Shown piece after piece: positions 44,239 through 53,858 of a DNA stretch of 64,000 nucleotides. A program made the position numbers and the translations under genes. Source of the stretch: Arthrobacter sp. P2b (lineage in GTDB: Bacteria > Actinomycetota > Actinomycetes > Actinomycetales > Micrococcaceae); assembly GCF_900168295.1 (NCBI RefSeq), contig NZ_FVZL01000013.1, positions 37,396-101,395 of the forward strand, written 5' to 3'. The notes beneath the pieces were generated by a model, which saw only the letters and a program-made list of their open reading frames with translations, was not told the DNA's origin and did not search any database. Each line of letters begins with the position of its first letter. Within the stretch, counting starts at the first letter, position 1.

Positions 44239-44940
44239 CATCATGCAGGGCTACCACTGCACCTGCTGCGGCACGGAAACTTAACACTACGGCCAGGACA
44301 CCTGCCCGGCTGCTCACTTCGGGACGACCTAACCGTGCTGCTGCGCGTGAATGAAGCAGCCGCCAGTTCTGAAACGGTAGCGGTGAAACTCCTTACGGCC
44401 CTCTGTGGAGCCCAACGCCCCGAAAGCATCCTGGCCTGGTTGCGCAAGGACGGGGTCCGCGATCTGCTAGCGCGGCTGGCTGCCGGCGAGATCCCCTCAA
44501 CCACACGGCACTGGACAGGGATCCAAACAGCCCGAGGTTGAACACATCCCCAGCCTGCTCTCCGCCACAAGCTACTCCCAGACCGCGGTTACTACCTCGC
44601 TCTCTTTCAGCGGCGGCTCACCAGCAAGATGAACGACATCGAAGACCCAGACATTCGACGACCTGTGAGTCCTTCGACCGCTGGCACCGCCTTCGGCATC
44701 CGGACCCTCTCCACAGACGGGAAACCTACCGGGGGCACGTGCACAGCGCCAAGCAAGAAATCACCGAAGCCATCAAATTCCTGACTTGGCTACGGCTCAC
44801 CACGAACGGACCGTCGCCGCTGTCTCCAGGGCGACGTCGAAGCATGGCTGGCCGACGGCCCGACCACCAGGCACGCCATCTGAACCTTCTTCGTCTGGGC
44901 GATCAAGCACCGGACCTGCCCAACATCAGCTGCCGGATCC
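44239..44940 (+). pseudogene. Decayed copy of the zinc-ribbon recombinase-like gene
   Basis: Nucleotide similarity to 10318-11020 is clear throughout. Examples are YHCTCCGTET-like zinc ribbon coding, the segment for LLTALCGAQRPESILAWLRK and AKQEITEAIKFLTWLRLTT, and the codons around FFVWAIKHRTCPN. Several frameshifts and in-frame stops are present. The copy ends abruptly where an IS110 remnant begins. It shows that this recombinase-type unit has been mobile in the lineage. Confidence 0.8.
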
Positions 44941-44941
44941 C

Positions 44942-45290
44942 AGTCATCGCTCCGGCACTGCTGGGGATCGTCTTGTGGGTCCTGGACGGCGGCGAAGATC
45001 CTGGGAGACACCGCCGGCGTTACGCGGTTCCGCTCGAGGACGCATGCGCACGCCATAACGGCACTGCCCCGCTGCCAGCGTGGTCTTCGAACAAGGCCCG
45101 GCACCGACTCTCCCGAACCGGGAATAGACAGCTGAACGCGGCGCTGCACCGGATCGCGCTGACCCATGCACGCCCGGCGCGCGGGAACTCCTAGCCCGCC
45201 GTAAGCAGGCGGGACGGCGGCATGGAAGCACTGCGATCCTCAACGCCGACTATCCGACGTTGTATACCGGGTCATGATCGACGACCCCAA
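44942..45290 (+). mobile_element. C-terminal remnant of an IS110-family transposase
   Basis: Readable in several frames: IAPALLGIV, AAKILGDTAGVTRFRSR, then RHRLSRTGNRQLNAALHRIA and LSDVVYRVMIDDPKT. The order matches the Transposase_20 part of IS110-group DEDD transposases. The N-terminal RuvC-like domain is absent and frames are shifted, so it is inactive. Confidence 0.75.
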
Positions 45291-45649
45291 GACCTCCGCA
45301 GCCAGCACGCTTATCCTCGCCGTTAAAGGAGCTAGAGACATTCCCTCTCCAGATGGCCCCTACAACAACTCGTGCCGGTGGTGGAGGAGAAACTCGTGCC
45401 GGTAATGGAGTCCGACCCACGGAGATGAACAGATGTCATCGATGTGGAGGCTCAGTCTGCTACGTGGTGTCTTTTCTGGGAGTATGATCTGGTTTTCTGC
45501 GTCGATTCGGTTCTCGTCTTGGTCCCGGCTGTCCGGAGAATCTGTTCGTCTGGGCATTGCCTTACCTCTTAGCAGACGTTGGGGCTGGCTGATTGCCGAC
45601 CAGGAGGATTGAGTGGTTTTAGCGTTCCGGTTCCGTCGGGTGGTCTCGG
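45291..45649. other. No recognisable gene; short direct repeat
   Basis: Between the IS110 remnant and pntB I see no gene. AACTCGTGCCGGT occurs at 45367-45379 and again at 45391-45403 (24-bp period), possibly a scar of insertion or slippage. Confidence 0.45.
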
Positions 45650-47128
45650 TTAGAAGGCGCGGAGGATGTCTTCGACGCGTTGTTTGGCGTCGCCAAAGAG
45701 CATTTGTGAGTTGTCGCGGTAGAACAGGGGGTTTTGGACGCCTGCGTAGCCGGCGGCCATGGAGCGTTTGAAGACGATGACGTTTTCGGCTTCCCAGACT
45801 TTGAGGACTGGCATGCCCGCGATGGGGCTGCCGGGGTCTTCGGCGGCGGCGGGGTTGACGGTGTCGTTCGCGCCGATGACCAGGACCACTGAGGTGTCGC
45901 CGAGGTCGTCGTTGATTTCGTCCATTTCCAGGACAATGTCGTACGGGACTTTGGCTTCGGCGAGGAGGACGTTCATGTGCCCGGGAAGGCGCCCTGCGAC
46001 CGGGTGGATGCCGAACCGGACGTTCACACCCTTCTCACGGAGCTGGTGGGCCAGTTCAGCGACGGGGTACTGGGCCTGCGCGACGGCCATGCCGTAGCCG
46101 GGGGTGATCACAACGGACGAGGCATTGGTCAGCATTTCCGCGGTGGCTTCGGCGGTGATTTCGCGGTGCTCGCCCTGATCCGTGTCCCCTTTGCTGGCGG
46201 GGGCGGCGATGCCGAAGCCGCCGGCGATCACGGAGATAAAGGACCGGTTCATGGCCTTGCACATGATGTACGACAGGTACGCGCCGGAGGAACCCACCAG
46301 GGCACCGGTGATGATGAGCAGCTCGTTGTTGAGCAGGAAGCCCGCCGCGGCGGCGGCCCAACCGGAGTAGCTGTTGAGCATGGACACCACCACGGGCATG
46401 TCGCCGCCGCCGATAGAGGCCACCAGGTGCCAGCCCAGACCCAGGGCCAGGACGGTGACGACGACCAGGAGCCAAAGCTGGGAGTCGTTGACGTACCAGA
46501 CGGTCAGGGCAATGAACGCGGCCAGCGCCCCGAGGTTGATCCCGTTCTTGCCCGGCAGCATCAGGGGTGAGGACTTCATCCGTGCCGAGAGTTTAAGGAA
46601 CGCCACGATCGAGCCGGTGAAGGTCACCGCGCCGATGAACACGCCGATGAACACCTCAGCGTGGTGGATCGCCATCAGCTCCGAAGACAACGAGGGAGCT
46701 TCGAGGTGTCCGTTCCACCCCACGAGCACGGCGGCGAGACCCACGAAGCTGTGCAGCAGGGCAATCAGCTCGGGCATGCCTGTCATTTCGACCACCCGGG
46801 CGCGCCAGAGCCCGATCGCACCCCCGACCACTACCGCCGCCACGAGCAGGACCAGGCCGGTCAGGCCGGCGCCGGCACCCCAGGCGCCCTGCAGAGTGAG
46901 CCAGATCGTGGCGGCGAGGGCGATGACCATGCCGGTGATGCCGTAGATGACCCCTGCTCGGGCTTTCTCGTGCTTGCTCAGCCCGGCGAGGCTGAGGATA
47001 AACAACAGGGCCGCGACGATATAGGCCGCCCCCGCAATGGAGTCGGCGGTCAACGGACCGGAGACGGTGTCAGTCACGGTAGAGCTCCTCGTAATCGTTG
47101 CTGCTGCTGCGTGCATGGCGGCGCTCAT
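45650..47128 (-). CDS. pntB: NAD(P) transhydrogenase beta subunit
   Basis: A 492-residue membrane protein with nine or so helices in the first 270 residues. The NADP(H)-binding domain III follows: VVITPGYGMAVAQAQYPVAE, VRFGIHPVAGRLPGHMNVLL, DTSVVLVIGANDTVNPAA and IVFKRSMAAGYAGVQNPLFY. It pairs with PntA, whose stop overlaps its start (ATGA). The complex couples proton flow to NADPH formation from NADH, useful for the many NADPH-using monooxygenases here. It is probably a core gene. Confidence 0.95.
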   Translation of the reverse strand: MSAAMHAAAATITRSSTVTDTVSGPLTADSIAGAAYIVAALLFILSLAGLSKHEKARAGVIYGITGMVIALAATIWLTLQGAWGAGAGLTGLVLLVAAVVVGGAIGLWRARVVEMTGMPELIALLHSFVGLAAVLVGWNGHLEAPSLSSELMAIHHAEVFIGVFIGAVTFTGSIVAFLKLSARMKSSPLMLPGKNGINLGALAAFIALTVWYVNDSQLWLLVVVTVLALGLGWHLVASIGGGDMPVVVSMLNSYSGWAAAAAGFLLNNELLIITGALVGSSGAYLSYIMCKAMNRSFISVIAGGFGIAAPASKGDTDQGEHREITAEATAEMLTNASSVVITPGYGMAVAQAQYPVAELAHQLREKGVNVRFGIHPVAGRLPGHMNVLLAEAKVPYDIVLEMDEINDDLGDTSVVLVIGANDTVNPAAAEDPGSPIAGMPVLKVWEAENVIVFKRSMAAGYAGVQNPLFYRDNSQMLFGDAKQRVEDILRAF

Positions 47129-48696
47129 GAACGTGCCTTCCCGGCCGAGAACATCGCGAGCATGCGACGGGTGACAGCGAAGCCGCCGAAAATATTGATG
47201 CTGGCCAGCAGCACCGCGACGGCGGCGAGCACCTGCATGACGATGTTCTCGGAGGTCACCTGGAGCAGGGCCCCGACGACGATGATTCCGGAGATCGCGT
47301 TCGTGACGGACATCAACGGGGTGTGCAGGGCGTGGTGGACTTTCCCGATCACGTAGAAGCCGACCACGACCGAGAGCATCAGGACCGTGAAGTGCTGCGG
47401 CAGCGGCGCCGGGGCAACCGCGTTGACCAGGAACAGCGCGGCGATGCCCGCGGCGAACAGCCCGGCCTTACCGGCGGCGCTGAGGCCCTGTTTCTTCTTC
47501 GGCGCAGGACTTTCCGCAACCTCAGGCTGGGTCTTGGCCGCGGGTGCGGCCGAAACCTGGACCGGTGGCGGCGGCCAGGTCTTCTCACCCTCGCGCACCA
47601 CCGTCACCGAACGCTGCACCACGTCATCAAAGTCGATCCGAAGCTGACCGTCCTTGTCCGGGGTCAGGAGCTTGAGCAGGTTCACCAGGTTCGTCCCGTA
47701 CAGCTGGGAGGCCTGGGCCGGGAGGCGCGCCGGAAGATCCGTGTAACCCAGGATCACCACCCCGTTATCGGTCACGATCCGTTCCCCGGCGACGGAGCCT
47801 TCGACGTTGCCGCCCTGCCCAGCGGCCATGTCAACAATCACGCTGCCCGGCTTCATGGACGCCACGTCCTCGGCGGTGAGGAGCTTCGGAGCGGGACGGC
47901 CCGGGATCAGGGCTGTGGTGATGATGATGTCCACATCCGCTGCCTGCTCGGAGTAGATTTCCGCGGCCCGAGCGTTATACGCCTCGGACGTCGCCTTTGC
48001 GTATCCGTCGGAGGACTTCATCTCTTCGGCGACCTCGACCTTAAGATAGGTCCCGCCAATGGATTTCACCTGGTCGGCGACCTCTGGTCGTGGGTCCGTC
48101 GCGCGGACAATCGCGCCCAGGCTGGACGCGGCACCGATCGCAGCCAATCCGGCGACGCCCGCGCCCGCGACCAGGACCTTGGCCGGCGGGACCTTGCCCG
48201 CCGCGGTGACCTGTCCGGTGAAGAACCGGCCGAACTCGTGCGCTGCCTCGATCACCGCACGGTACCCGGCGATGTTCGCCATGGAACTGAGCACATCCAT
48301 CGACTGGGCCCGCGAGATCCGCGGCACCGCATCCAACGCCAGCGCCGTGATCGGACGCGCGGCCAACGCTTCCACCAGCTCCGGCCGCAAGCCCGGACTC
48401 AACGACCCGATCAGCGTCGCCCCCACGGCCAGCCGGCCGAGCTCATCCTCAGTGGGCGGATTAACCCGCAGCACCACCTCGCTGCCCCAAGCCTCATCGG
48501 CACCCACAATCAGGGCACCCGCTTCGGCATAAGCCTCATCACGGAACGACGCGGACTCACCCGCGCCCTTCTCAACCACAACCTCGTAGCCCAACCCCAA
48601 CAACTGCTTCACCGTGGTGGGCGTCGCCGCCACCCGGCTCTCGCGACCCAACTCGGCCACGACGCCAATACGTGTCACGTTCACTCTCTCTTTCAT
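47125..48696 (-). CDS. pntA: NAD(P) transhydrogenase alpha subunit (fused)
   Basis: The 523-residue protein combines the NAD(H)-binding domain I (VVEKGAGESASFRDEAYAEA, VLVAGAGVAGLAAIGAASSL, VDMAAGQGGNVEGSVAGE) with a Pro/Ala linker and C-terminal membrane helices (LNAISG-type VTNAISGIIVVGALLQV). In some actinobacteria these are two genes (PntAA, PntAB); here they are one. It overlaps pntB by 4 bases. Confidence 0.95.
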   Translation of the reverse strand: MKERVNVTRIGVVAELGRESRVAATPTTVKQLLGLGYEVVVEKGAGESASFRDEAYAEAGALIVGADEAWGSEVVLRVNPPTEDELGRLAVGATLIGSLSPGLRPELVEALAARPITALALDAVPRISRAQSMDVLSSMANIAGYRAVIEAAHEFGRFFTGQVTAAGKVPPAKVLVAGAGVAGLAAIGAASSLGAIVRATDPRPEVADQVKSIGGTYLKVEVAEEMKSSDGYAKATSEAYNARAAEIYSEQAADVDIIITTALIPGRPAPKLLTAEDVASMKPGSVIVDMAAGQGGNVEGSVAGERIVTDNGVVILGYTDLPARLPAQASQLYGTNLVNLLKLLTPDKDGQLRIDFDDVVQRSVTVVREGEKTWPPPPVQVSAAPAAKTQPEVAESPAPKKKQGLSAAGKAGLFAAGIAALFLVNAVAPAPLPQHFTVLMLSVVVGFYVIGKVHHALHTPLMSVTNAISGIIVVGALLQVTSENIVMQVLAAVAVLLASINIFGGFAVTRRMLAMFSAGKARS

Positions 48697-48849
48697 CCAA
48701 CCGAATCACTCGCCGAGAAAACCCCCCGCCCGAGCGGCACACATCAATCCAGTTCCTCAAGCCAGTCAGCAAGCAATCCAGCATTTTGTCATTTCAGATT
48801 CAGACCTTGCAGGTGTATCTATGCCCCTTAGGAGCTGGCCATCTAGACT

Positions 48850-49280
48850 AGGACTGCGCTGTCTGCCAAGGTGTCGCCTCGCCGACTTCACGCTCTTCGG
48901 TGATGTCCTCGAGTGATGGGCCGCATGATCCTGCCAGAGCGGGTCTTAGGCAACTCGGGAACAACCAGGATTTGGCCCGGTTTCGCAAGTGGACCGTCCT
49001 CCTTGCCCACCTGGTTGCGCAGGATGACGACGGCCCTGGGTCGTTGATGGTATTAGCGTGCAGCAGCACCACGAACGCGCTGACGGCTTCACCAGTCGTC
49101 GAGTTAGCGGCACTGCCGATGGAGGCTTCAGCTGCCGAGGATGGCATGCCAAGCAATTTCTGCCGTGGAGAGCCTGCCAAATAACGTTCAAGACGTCGTC
49201 GACCCCGGTGTCGAGCAACCAGATGTTGCCGTCGTCCTCATATTTTGGCGCCGTCTTCGGAAGTGGCCCTCGACTTGATG
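48850..49280 (-). pseudogene. C-terminal relic of acetyl-CoA synthetase
   Basis: The minus strand reads PKYEDDGNIWLLDTGVDDVL, then in shifted frames VVPELPKTRSGRIMRP, and EDITEEREVGEATPWQTA. These correspond in order to the acs segments DEDGDVWLLGRVDDVMN, VVPELPKTRSGKIMRR and KDVAEGRDPGDATT of the intact copy at 28456-30435. At least two frameshifts and loss of everything N-terminal show it is dead. Confidence 0.75.
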
Positions 49281-49349
49281 AGACCACACCAACGTAAACC
49301 TACGCGCTCGGCGCTTGATGGTTGACGCAACCTTATGCAACGCAGGGTG

Positions 49350-50753
49350 CTAATGAACGTCCGCAAGGGCGGGATGCATTGGGTAGAAATCGAGATCGCC
49401 CTGCTCCGGGACCTCGATATCAAACTCGTCCCGAAGCTCCGCGAATGTTTTCCGCAGAGCCTGGATGTCGTAATGATTTATATTGCGATGTACCTTCCGC
49501 AAAGGGAGGTCACCCTTGAGGTTCGGTCGGTATTCCTCGCGAATCTTAGCCGCACGCTCCGCGCCTTCTCCGGTAAGTTCCGCGACAATGTCGGCGACCG
49601 CGACCTGAAACAATTGGTCCCAGGTTACGTATGTGTTGGCCCCGAAATGTACGAGCCCACAGGCGTATAGCCCATGCACCACTCGTGACATGGAACCAAC
49701 GTGGAAGTATGGCTGGTCTTCGACCCAATCCACGAGCTCGGGAGTCAGCCACGGGATCGACAGCGTGAAACCTGTCGCCATGACAATGATGTCCACCGCC
49801 TCTCGCGTGCCGTCGACAAACACGACATCATTACCGTCGAGGCGTTCGATGTCCGGCCGGATCGAAAGCCATCCGTGCGCAAGGTAGTGGGCGATCTGGT
49901 CATTAACTGTGGAATGGCTCGCCCCGAACGGCTCGTCAGGAATGGGAAGTCCCATCCTCTCGTAGTCACCGAAAGTCCTGACAATCCATGCACGCCGTTC
50001 GGCCAGGTCCTCGGGCACTTGGACGCCGAGCTCAGCCGGCACCTGTATCGTCCCATCAAGTACGCTTTGAAATGGGAGTCCGAAGACGCGCTTCGGCAGG
50101 ATCCAGTAGCCACGGCGCAGAGAGAGCGCTGCACTGGCTCCGACGGAGGCTGCGTCGCAAGCGATGTCCACACCACTGTTACCGCCTCCGACAACGACAA
50201 CTCGCCGACCAGAGAACGTTCCGTGGCTCTTGTACTCACTGCTGTGGATGATTTCCCCGGTGAATGTCTCGGCGCCCGGAAGCGTAGGCATGTAGGCTGT
50301 GTGCTGCTGTCCGCAGGCCCAAATCACACCCCGATACTCACGCTCCTCCCCCGTGGCAAACCGGACCCGCCAGCCATCTCGGCCCGATGGCGAGATCGGT
50401 GCAGCAGAAGTCACTTCAAGCCCGCATTCAACGCGGCCAGTGAGATCATAGGCGTCTGCGAACATCCTTACGTAATCACGAATTTGATCCCACCGCGGAT
50501 AGTCGGGGTAAGTGTCGGGCAAGGGAAAACCGATGAAACCGCTATGCTTCTTGTCCGAAATAAAATTGCACGATTCGTAAACGGGACTGTCGGCGTGACT
50601 AATTTCCCATACGCCGCCGATTGTAGGATTCCGATCCACGATGTCCACTTCGATGCCACGGCGCAAGAGCGCCCGAGCCGCGATGAGGCCTGACGGGCCG
50701 GCGCCGACGACACAATATCGCTCGGAAACGTTCCGCTGATTGTTCCTAGACAT
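49350..50753 (-). CDS. Flavin-containing monooxygenase (FMO/BVMO class)
   Basis: A 467-residue protein: FAD motif CVVGAGPSGLIAARALLRRG, FMO fingerprint FTGEIIHSSEYK and NADPH motif VVVVGGGNSGVDIACDAASV. It is closer to the FMO type than to the cyclohexanone-monooxygenase type at 33287. It is divergent from an MFS transporter, with two TetR-type operators in the shared region, so it likely belongs to the same regulon. It may oxygenate a ketone or heteroatom in a side branch. Confidence 0.88.
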   Translation of the reverse strand: MSRNNQRNVSERYCVVGAGPSGLIAARALLRRGIEVDIVDRNPTIGGVWEISHADSPVYESCNFISDKKHSGFIGFPLPDTYPDYPRWDQIRDYVRMFADAYDLTGRVECGLEVTSAAPISPSGRDGWRVRFATGEEREYRGVIWACGQQHTAYMPTLPGAETFTGEIIHSSEYKSHGTFSGRRVVVVGGGNSGVDIACDAASVGASAALSLRRGYWILPKRVFGLPFQSVLDGTIQVPAELGVQVPEDLAERRAWIVRTFGDYERMGLPIPDEPFGASHSTVNDQIAHYLAHGWLSIRPDIERLDGNDVVFVDGTREAVDIIVMATGFTLSIPWLTPELVDWVEDQPYFHVGSMSRVVHGLYACGLVHFGANTYVTWDQLFQVAVADIVAELTGEGAERAAKIREEYRPNLKGDLPLRKVHRNINHYDIQALRKTFAELRDEFDIEVPEQGDLDFYPMHPALADVH

Positions 50754-51252
50754 AGGTCACTCCTTGTCGATTGTGTTGATGGTGGGCTATAGGCCCCGTA
50801 GGCTTGAGACTCGACTCAGGACAGACTCCCTGATCCAGCGGCCTGGCGCCCTGCCTGCTGTTCTCGGCATGCGGATGCTCCCCGCCGCTACTGATTGGGT
50901 GCGGCGTGCACGTCAACCTCTTGCTGTTTACTTGATCCCGGCAAACCGTCTCGCACTTTCGCCGCGTGGCGTTGGTGATGCCAGGATTACACGTTCTGGC
51001 AGCAATCACTGCCATCGCATATCCAAATAGACGGCGTCCGATTTCGCCTTGTACTTGAAAATCTTCAAATGTATCCCGAAAAGGGGCCAAGATGGTTTCG
51101 CCATTTCTCCAGCCTCTCTGCTGTAGACGGCTACCGCCAGCGAACGAGACGCCGAACTTCGTCCCGCCTGACGCGTAGTGCCACACGGATGGCGTCAGCT
51201 GGGATACAGCCGAACGCTTCCGCCTGTTGCTGCCTTGGCTAACAAATACAAC

Positions 51253-51274
51253 ATGGAAAACGTCCGTTGTCAAT
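51253..51274. promoter_or_regulatory. TetR-type operator C (degenerate left arm)
   Basis: ATGGAAAA-CGTCCG-TTGTCAAT. The right arm and the 6-base spacing match the others; the left arm matches at 6 of 8 positions. Confidence 0.55.
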
Positions 51275-51366
51275 GTCCTACAGTTTGTAACACTCCCGCA
51301 GCTGCAGCACGAGGAACTGGCCGCCAGCGAGATATCTGCCGGCCGAACTTTCGCCTATACGAGAGC

Positions 51367-51388
51367 CTTGACAACCCGCATTGTCAGT
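51367..51388. promoter_or_regulatory. TetR-type operator D
   Basis: CTTGACAA-CCCGCA-TTGTCAGT: six of seven inner arm positions pair, with the same spacing as operator A. It lies about 250 bases before the MFS transporter start. Confidence 0.65.
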
Positions 51389-51635
51389 GTTGGAATAGCC
51401 GTGCACGTGATCCACGCAACACCAAAGTCGCGTAAGACGAGCCGGCTAAAGGAAGCTCGACGATGTTCTTCCCCAAAGCTTCGTAGTTTCAGGCCTCTAC
51501 AGAGTTCATGAGAATACGTAGCTGCCAAACATTACGGCGTCGGCTTCGCTGCTCGGCTTTAGGTGGGCACAAGTTTGCCGCTCCCGTTCATCCCGCATCC
51601 CGCCGACTACTCGTCGGCCCTGCAGAAGAGAACTT

Positions 51636-53024
51636 ATGTCGAATCCTCAAAACTTTACCGTTGCCAGCGAACTCGTCGGCAGACGGACTATCAGCCAAGT
51701 TATCGACTCCATGCCACGGGTCGGCCTTTCCAAAGGGGCGGGGCTCGCGCTATTCTGCGCGTACTTCTTCTCGAATTATGAGGTCACCGTCTTTTCCCTC
51801 GTCATTCCGGGCCTTCGTTCCGGTCTGGGCATGGTTGCTGCAGACTTCGCCTGGCCTGTGGTGTGGAACCTTGTGGGCTACGCGGTAGGCGCCTATGCCT
51901 TCGGATACCTCGCCGACAAGTTTGGGCGCCAGTTGGGATTGCGCCTTACCTTCATCACGCTTGGCATCGGAGGCTTGCTCAGCGGCTTCTCGTGGAATGT
52001 TGAGTCGTTCTCCTTCTTCCGCTTCCTCGCCGGCTGCGGAATGGGCGCAGTCCTAGCAATCTGTTCGGCCTACATCGGAGAAGTGGCACCGGCGAATCAA
52101 CGAGGACGCTATCTGGCCCGGATCTTCCTCTTCCAGGCTCCGTTGCTGCTCGTCGCCGGGCTCGTGTCGTTGCCTATATTGGCCGCCATGCCAGGGTCCG
52201 CATGGCGCTATCTTCTGGCCTTCGGCGGATTGGTCCTTTTGGTCGTCCCCTTGATCAACAAAAACCATCTCATCGAGTCCCCTCGCTGGCTAGAAGAAAA
52301 GGGACGCCACAGTGAAGCCCGCAGCGCGGCCTCCCACTTGTATGTGGGCGCTGGCGGCGAAGAACTCTCCCCTGACGCTGAATACCTCCAGGAAACCAAG
52401 GAGAAGTCTCTGACGGGCCCGCTCCGAACCCTAATCAACTCCGGATTACTCCCCCGATTGTGGCTCGTACTCTCGTTCTGGTTCATCTTCTATATCGGCA
52501 TGTACGGCTTCTATAGCTACCAGACGCTCATTCTGGAAGGTCTGGGAATCACGACGAGTAATGCGCTCTTCATCACTGTTTTGGGCCGAATCATGCCGAT
52601 CGTCAGCGCGATCGGGGTCTTCGCGATAATCGAGAGGTTCGAGCGCCGCAACATCGTCATCACCGGTGTGATGATTTTTGCCCTCTCCGTCCTGCTGATG
52701 GTCCTTGGCTGGGGTGAATGGACAGCAACCGTTGGTTCGCTGGGCACCACTCTCGGCATCGCCATAATGGTCACGCCCGCCTATACGTATACGGCCGAGG
52801 TGTTTCCCACGAGCGTGCGGGGCACCGCAGCGTCAATCTGTGACGGAATCGGACACCTAGGGGGCGCCGTGGCCCCGCTCGTCGTCATTCCGGTCCTCGC
52901 GTCGTACGGCGCGGTCGCCGCGTGCTGGGCGATCATAGTTTGCCTGGTAGTCTCTGCGGCCATCCTCCTGATGGGCGTCAAAACGAAGAATCGTTCACTC
53001 GAAGAGATCGCCGCCGACATTTAG
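51636..53024 (+). CDS. MFS transporter (sugar/aromatic-acid porter type)
   Basis: A 462-residue, twelve-helix carrier. It shows the loop 2-3 signature FGYLADKFGRQLGLRLTF, RFLAGCGMGAVLAICSAYIG, EVAPANQRGRYLARIFLF and the second-half EVFPTSVRGTAASICDGIG. These fit the metabolite:proton symporter branch that imports aromatic or organic acids. Two TetR-type operators lie upstream. It is the only intact importer in the alicyclic-degradation regions, since the one at 42.7 kb is broken. Confidence 0.9.
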   Translation: MSNPQNFTVASELVGRRTISQVIDSMPRVGLSKGAGLALFCAYFFSNYEVTVFSLVIPGLRSGLGMVAADFAWPVVWNLVGYAVGAYAFGYLADKFGRQLGLRLTFITLGIGGLLSGFSWNVESFSFFRFLAGCGMGAVLAICSAYIGEVAPANQRGRYLARIFLFQAPLLLVAGLVSLPILAAMPGSAWRYLLAFGGLVLLVVPLINKNHLIESPRWLEEKGRHSEARSAASHLYVGAGGEELSPDAEYLQETKEKSLTGPLRTLINSGLLPRLWLVLSFWFIFYIGMYGFYSYQTLILEGLGITTSNALFITVLGRIMPIVSAIGVFAIIERFERRNIVITGVMIFALSVLLMVLGWGEWTATVGSLGTTLGIAIMVTPAYTYTAEVFPTSVRGTAASICDGIGHLGGAVAPLVVIPVLASYGAVAACWAIIVCLVVSAAILLMGVKTKNRSLEEIAADI

Positions 53025-53049
53025 ATACGGTTGTCAAGAGGAATGGACA

Positions 53050-53081
53050 AGCGGCTCCTGGCTTTGGTTCCGGGGGCCGCT
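53050..53081 (+). terminator. Hairpin after the MFS gene
   Basis: AGCGGC..CC pairs with GG..GCCGCT (53050-53058 and 53072-53081) with one mismatch. There is no clear T-run. A plausible terminator 25 bases after the stop. Confidence 0.45.
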
Positions 53082-53142
53082 CATCCTAGGGAGGCCGGTC
53101 GTGGTGTGAGTGGTGGTGAGCCGTCCTTTCGGCCCTGGCAGG

Positions 53143-53635
53143 TCAGCTGATATTAGCGGATTGGTTACCGCATGACGACGTGTTCAGCTGGTGCCGGTGT
53201 CTAGAGTCGAGCGTCAACGGTTTGATCTGTCTGCTCGTATCCAGGTCTCGAATTATCTCCGCCTCGACCAGGAGTACCCCGGCCTCCATCAGGAAGATCT
53301 TCGCACGTCTCGGACCCCCGGTTAGATAGTCCACAAAGGCCCTGATCGCCGCCTCCGCTGCAGGAAGTCCCGGCTCGGCCTCTATCATGGCCTCTTGCAT
53401 GGCCTGAAGAGCCTCGGCCCGGACGCAGTCATCTATGTAGCTGATGCGGTCGTTGACAGTTTTCGGAGTTCCCGTAAAAGTAATGCTCGGTGAGGTCCGC
53501 TTCCCGGCAGGTGGCCCGAACCCCCAGGGTGCCTATTCCACCGGACGTGACGAGGTGGGCCGCTTCCATTGACTGGCCTCTGCGGGCGGCTCGACACTCG
53601 TCCGCCGTCCTGCCCCGCCACATGGAACCGGCCAC
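53143..53635 (-). pseudogene. Decayed TetR-family regulator
   Basis: The minus strand carries MWRGRTADECRAARRGQSME and CREADLTEHYFYGNSE in one frame. A second frame reads EAAIRAFVDYLTGGPRRAKI after a frameshift near 53460. Each part aligns with the intact TetR at 40704-41330 (WRGKTAGERQAARR, CREAGLTERYFYESF, EAAIRSFTDYLTSDPRRARV). The C-terminal third is lost. Confidence 0.8.
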
Positions 53636-53700
53636 CTAGATTGTCACATTCGATCCTCTCGCCTCGCCGCCCCGGTCTCTTCGCCAGGAAAAAGAATAGA

Positions 53701-53726
53701 GCATTGACAATCCGCGTTGTCAATGC
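53701..53726. promoter_or_regulatory. TetR-type operator E, perfect 10-bp arms
   Basis: GCATTGACAA-TCCGCG-TTGTCAATGC, between the dead TetR gene and the SnoaL-like gene. It is the strongest member of the operator family and remains intact although its adjacent regulator has decayed. Confidence 0.78.
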
Positions 53727-53858
53727 TGAAGTTACTGGTGTTGCTTGACCGCTCAATACCAGCGGCTGGGTGTCGTCTCGGTATAGAACGCCAAATATCG
53801 CTACGGCAAAAACGTAAGCGAAAAGGAAATAAACAGTTCCTCAGAGGAGGCCAAGAAA

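Larger units (their letters stand above)
50754..51635. other. Long regulatory intergenic region with two operators
   Basis: No convincing gene in 880 bases. It holds operators C (51253-51274) and D (51367-51388), and separates the divergent flavin monooxygenase and MFS genes. Confidence 0.55.
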
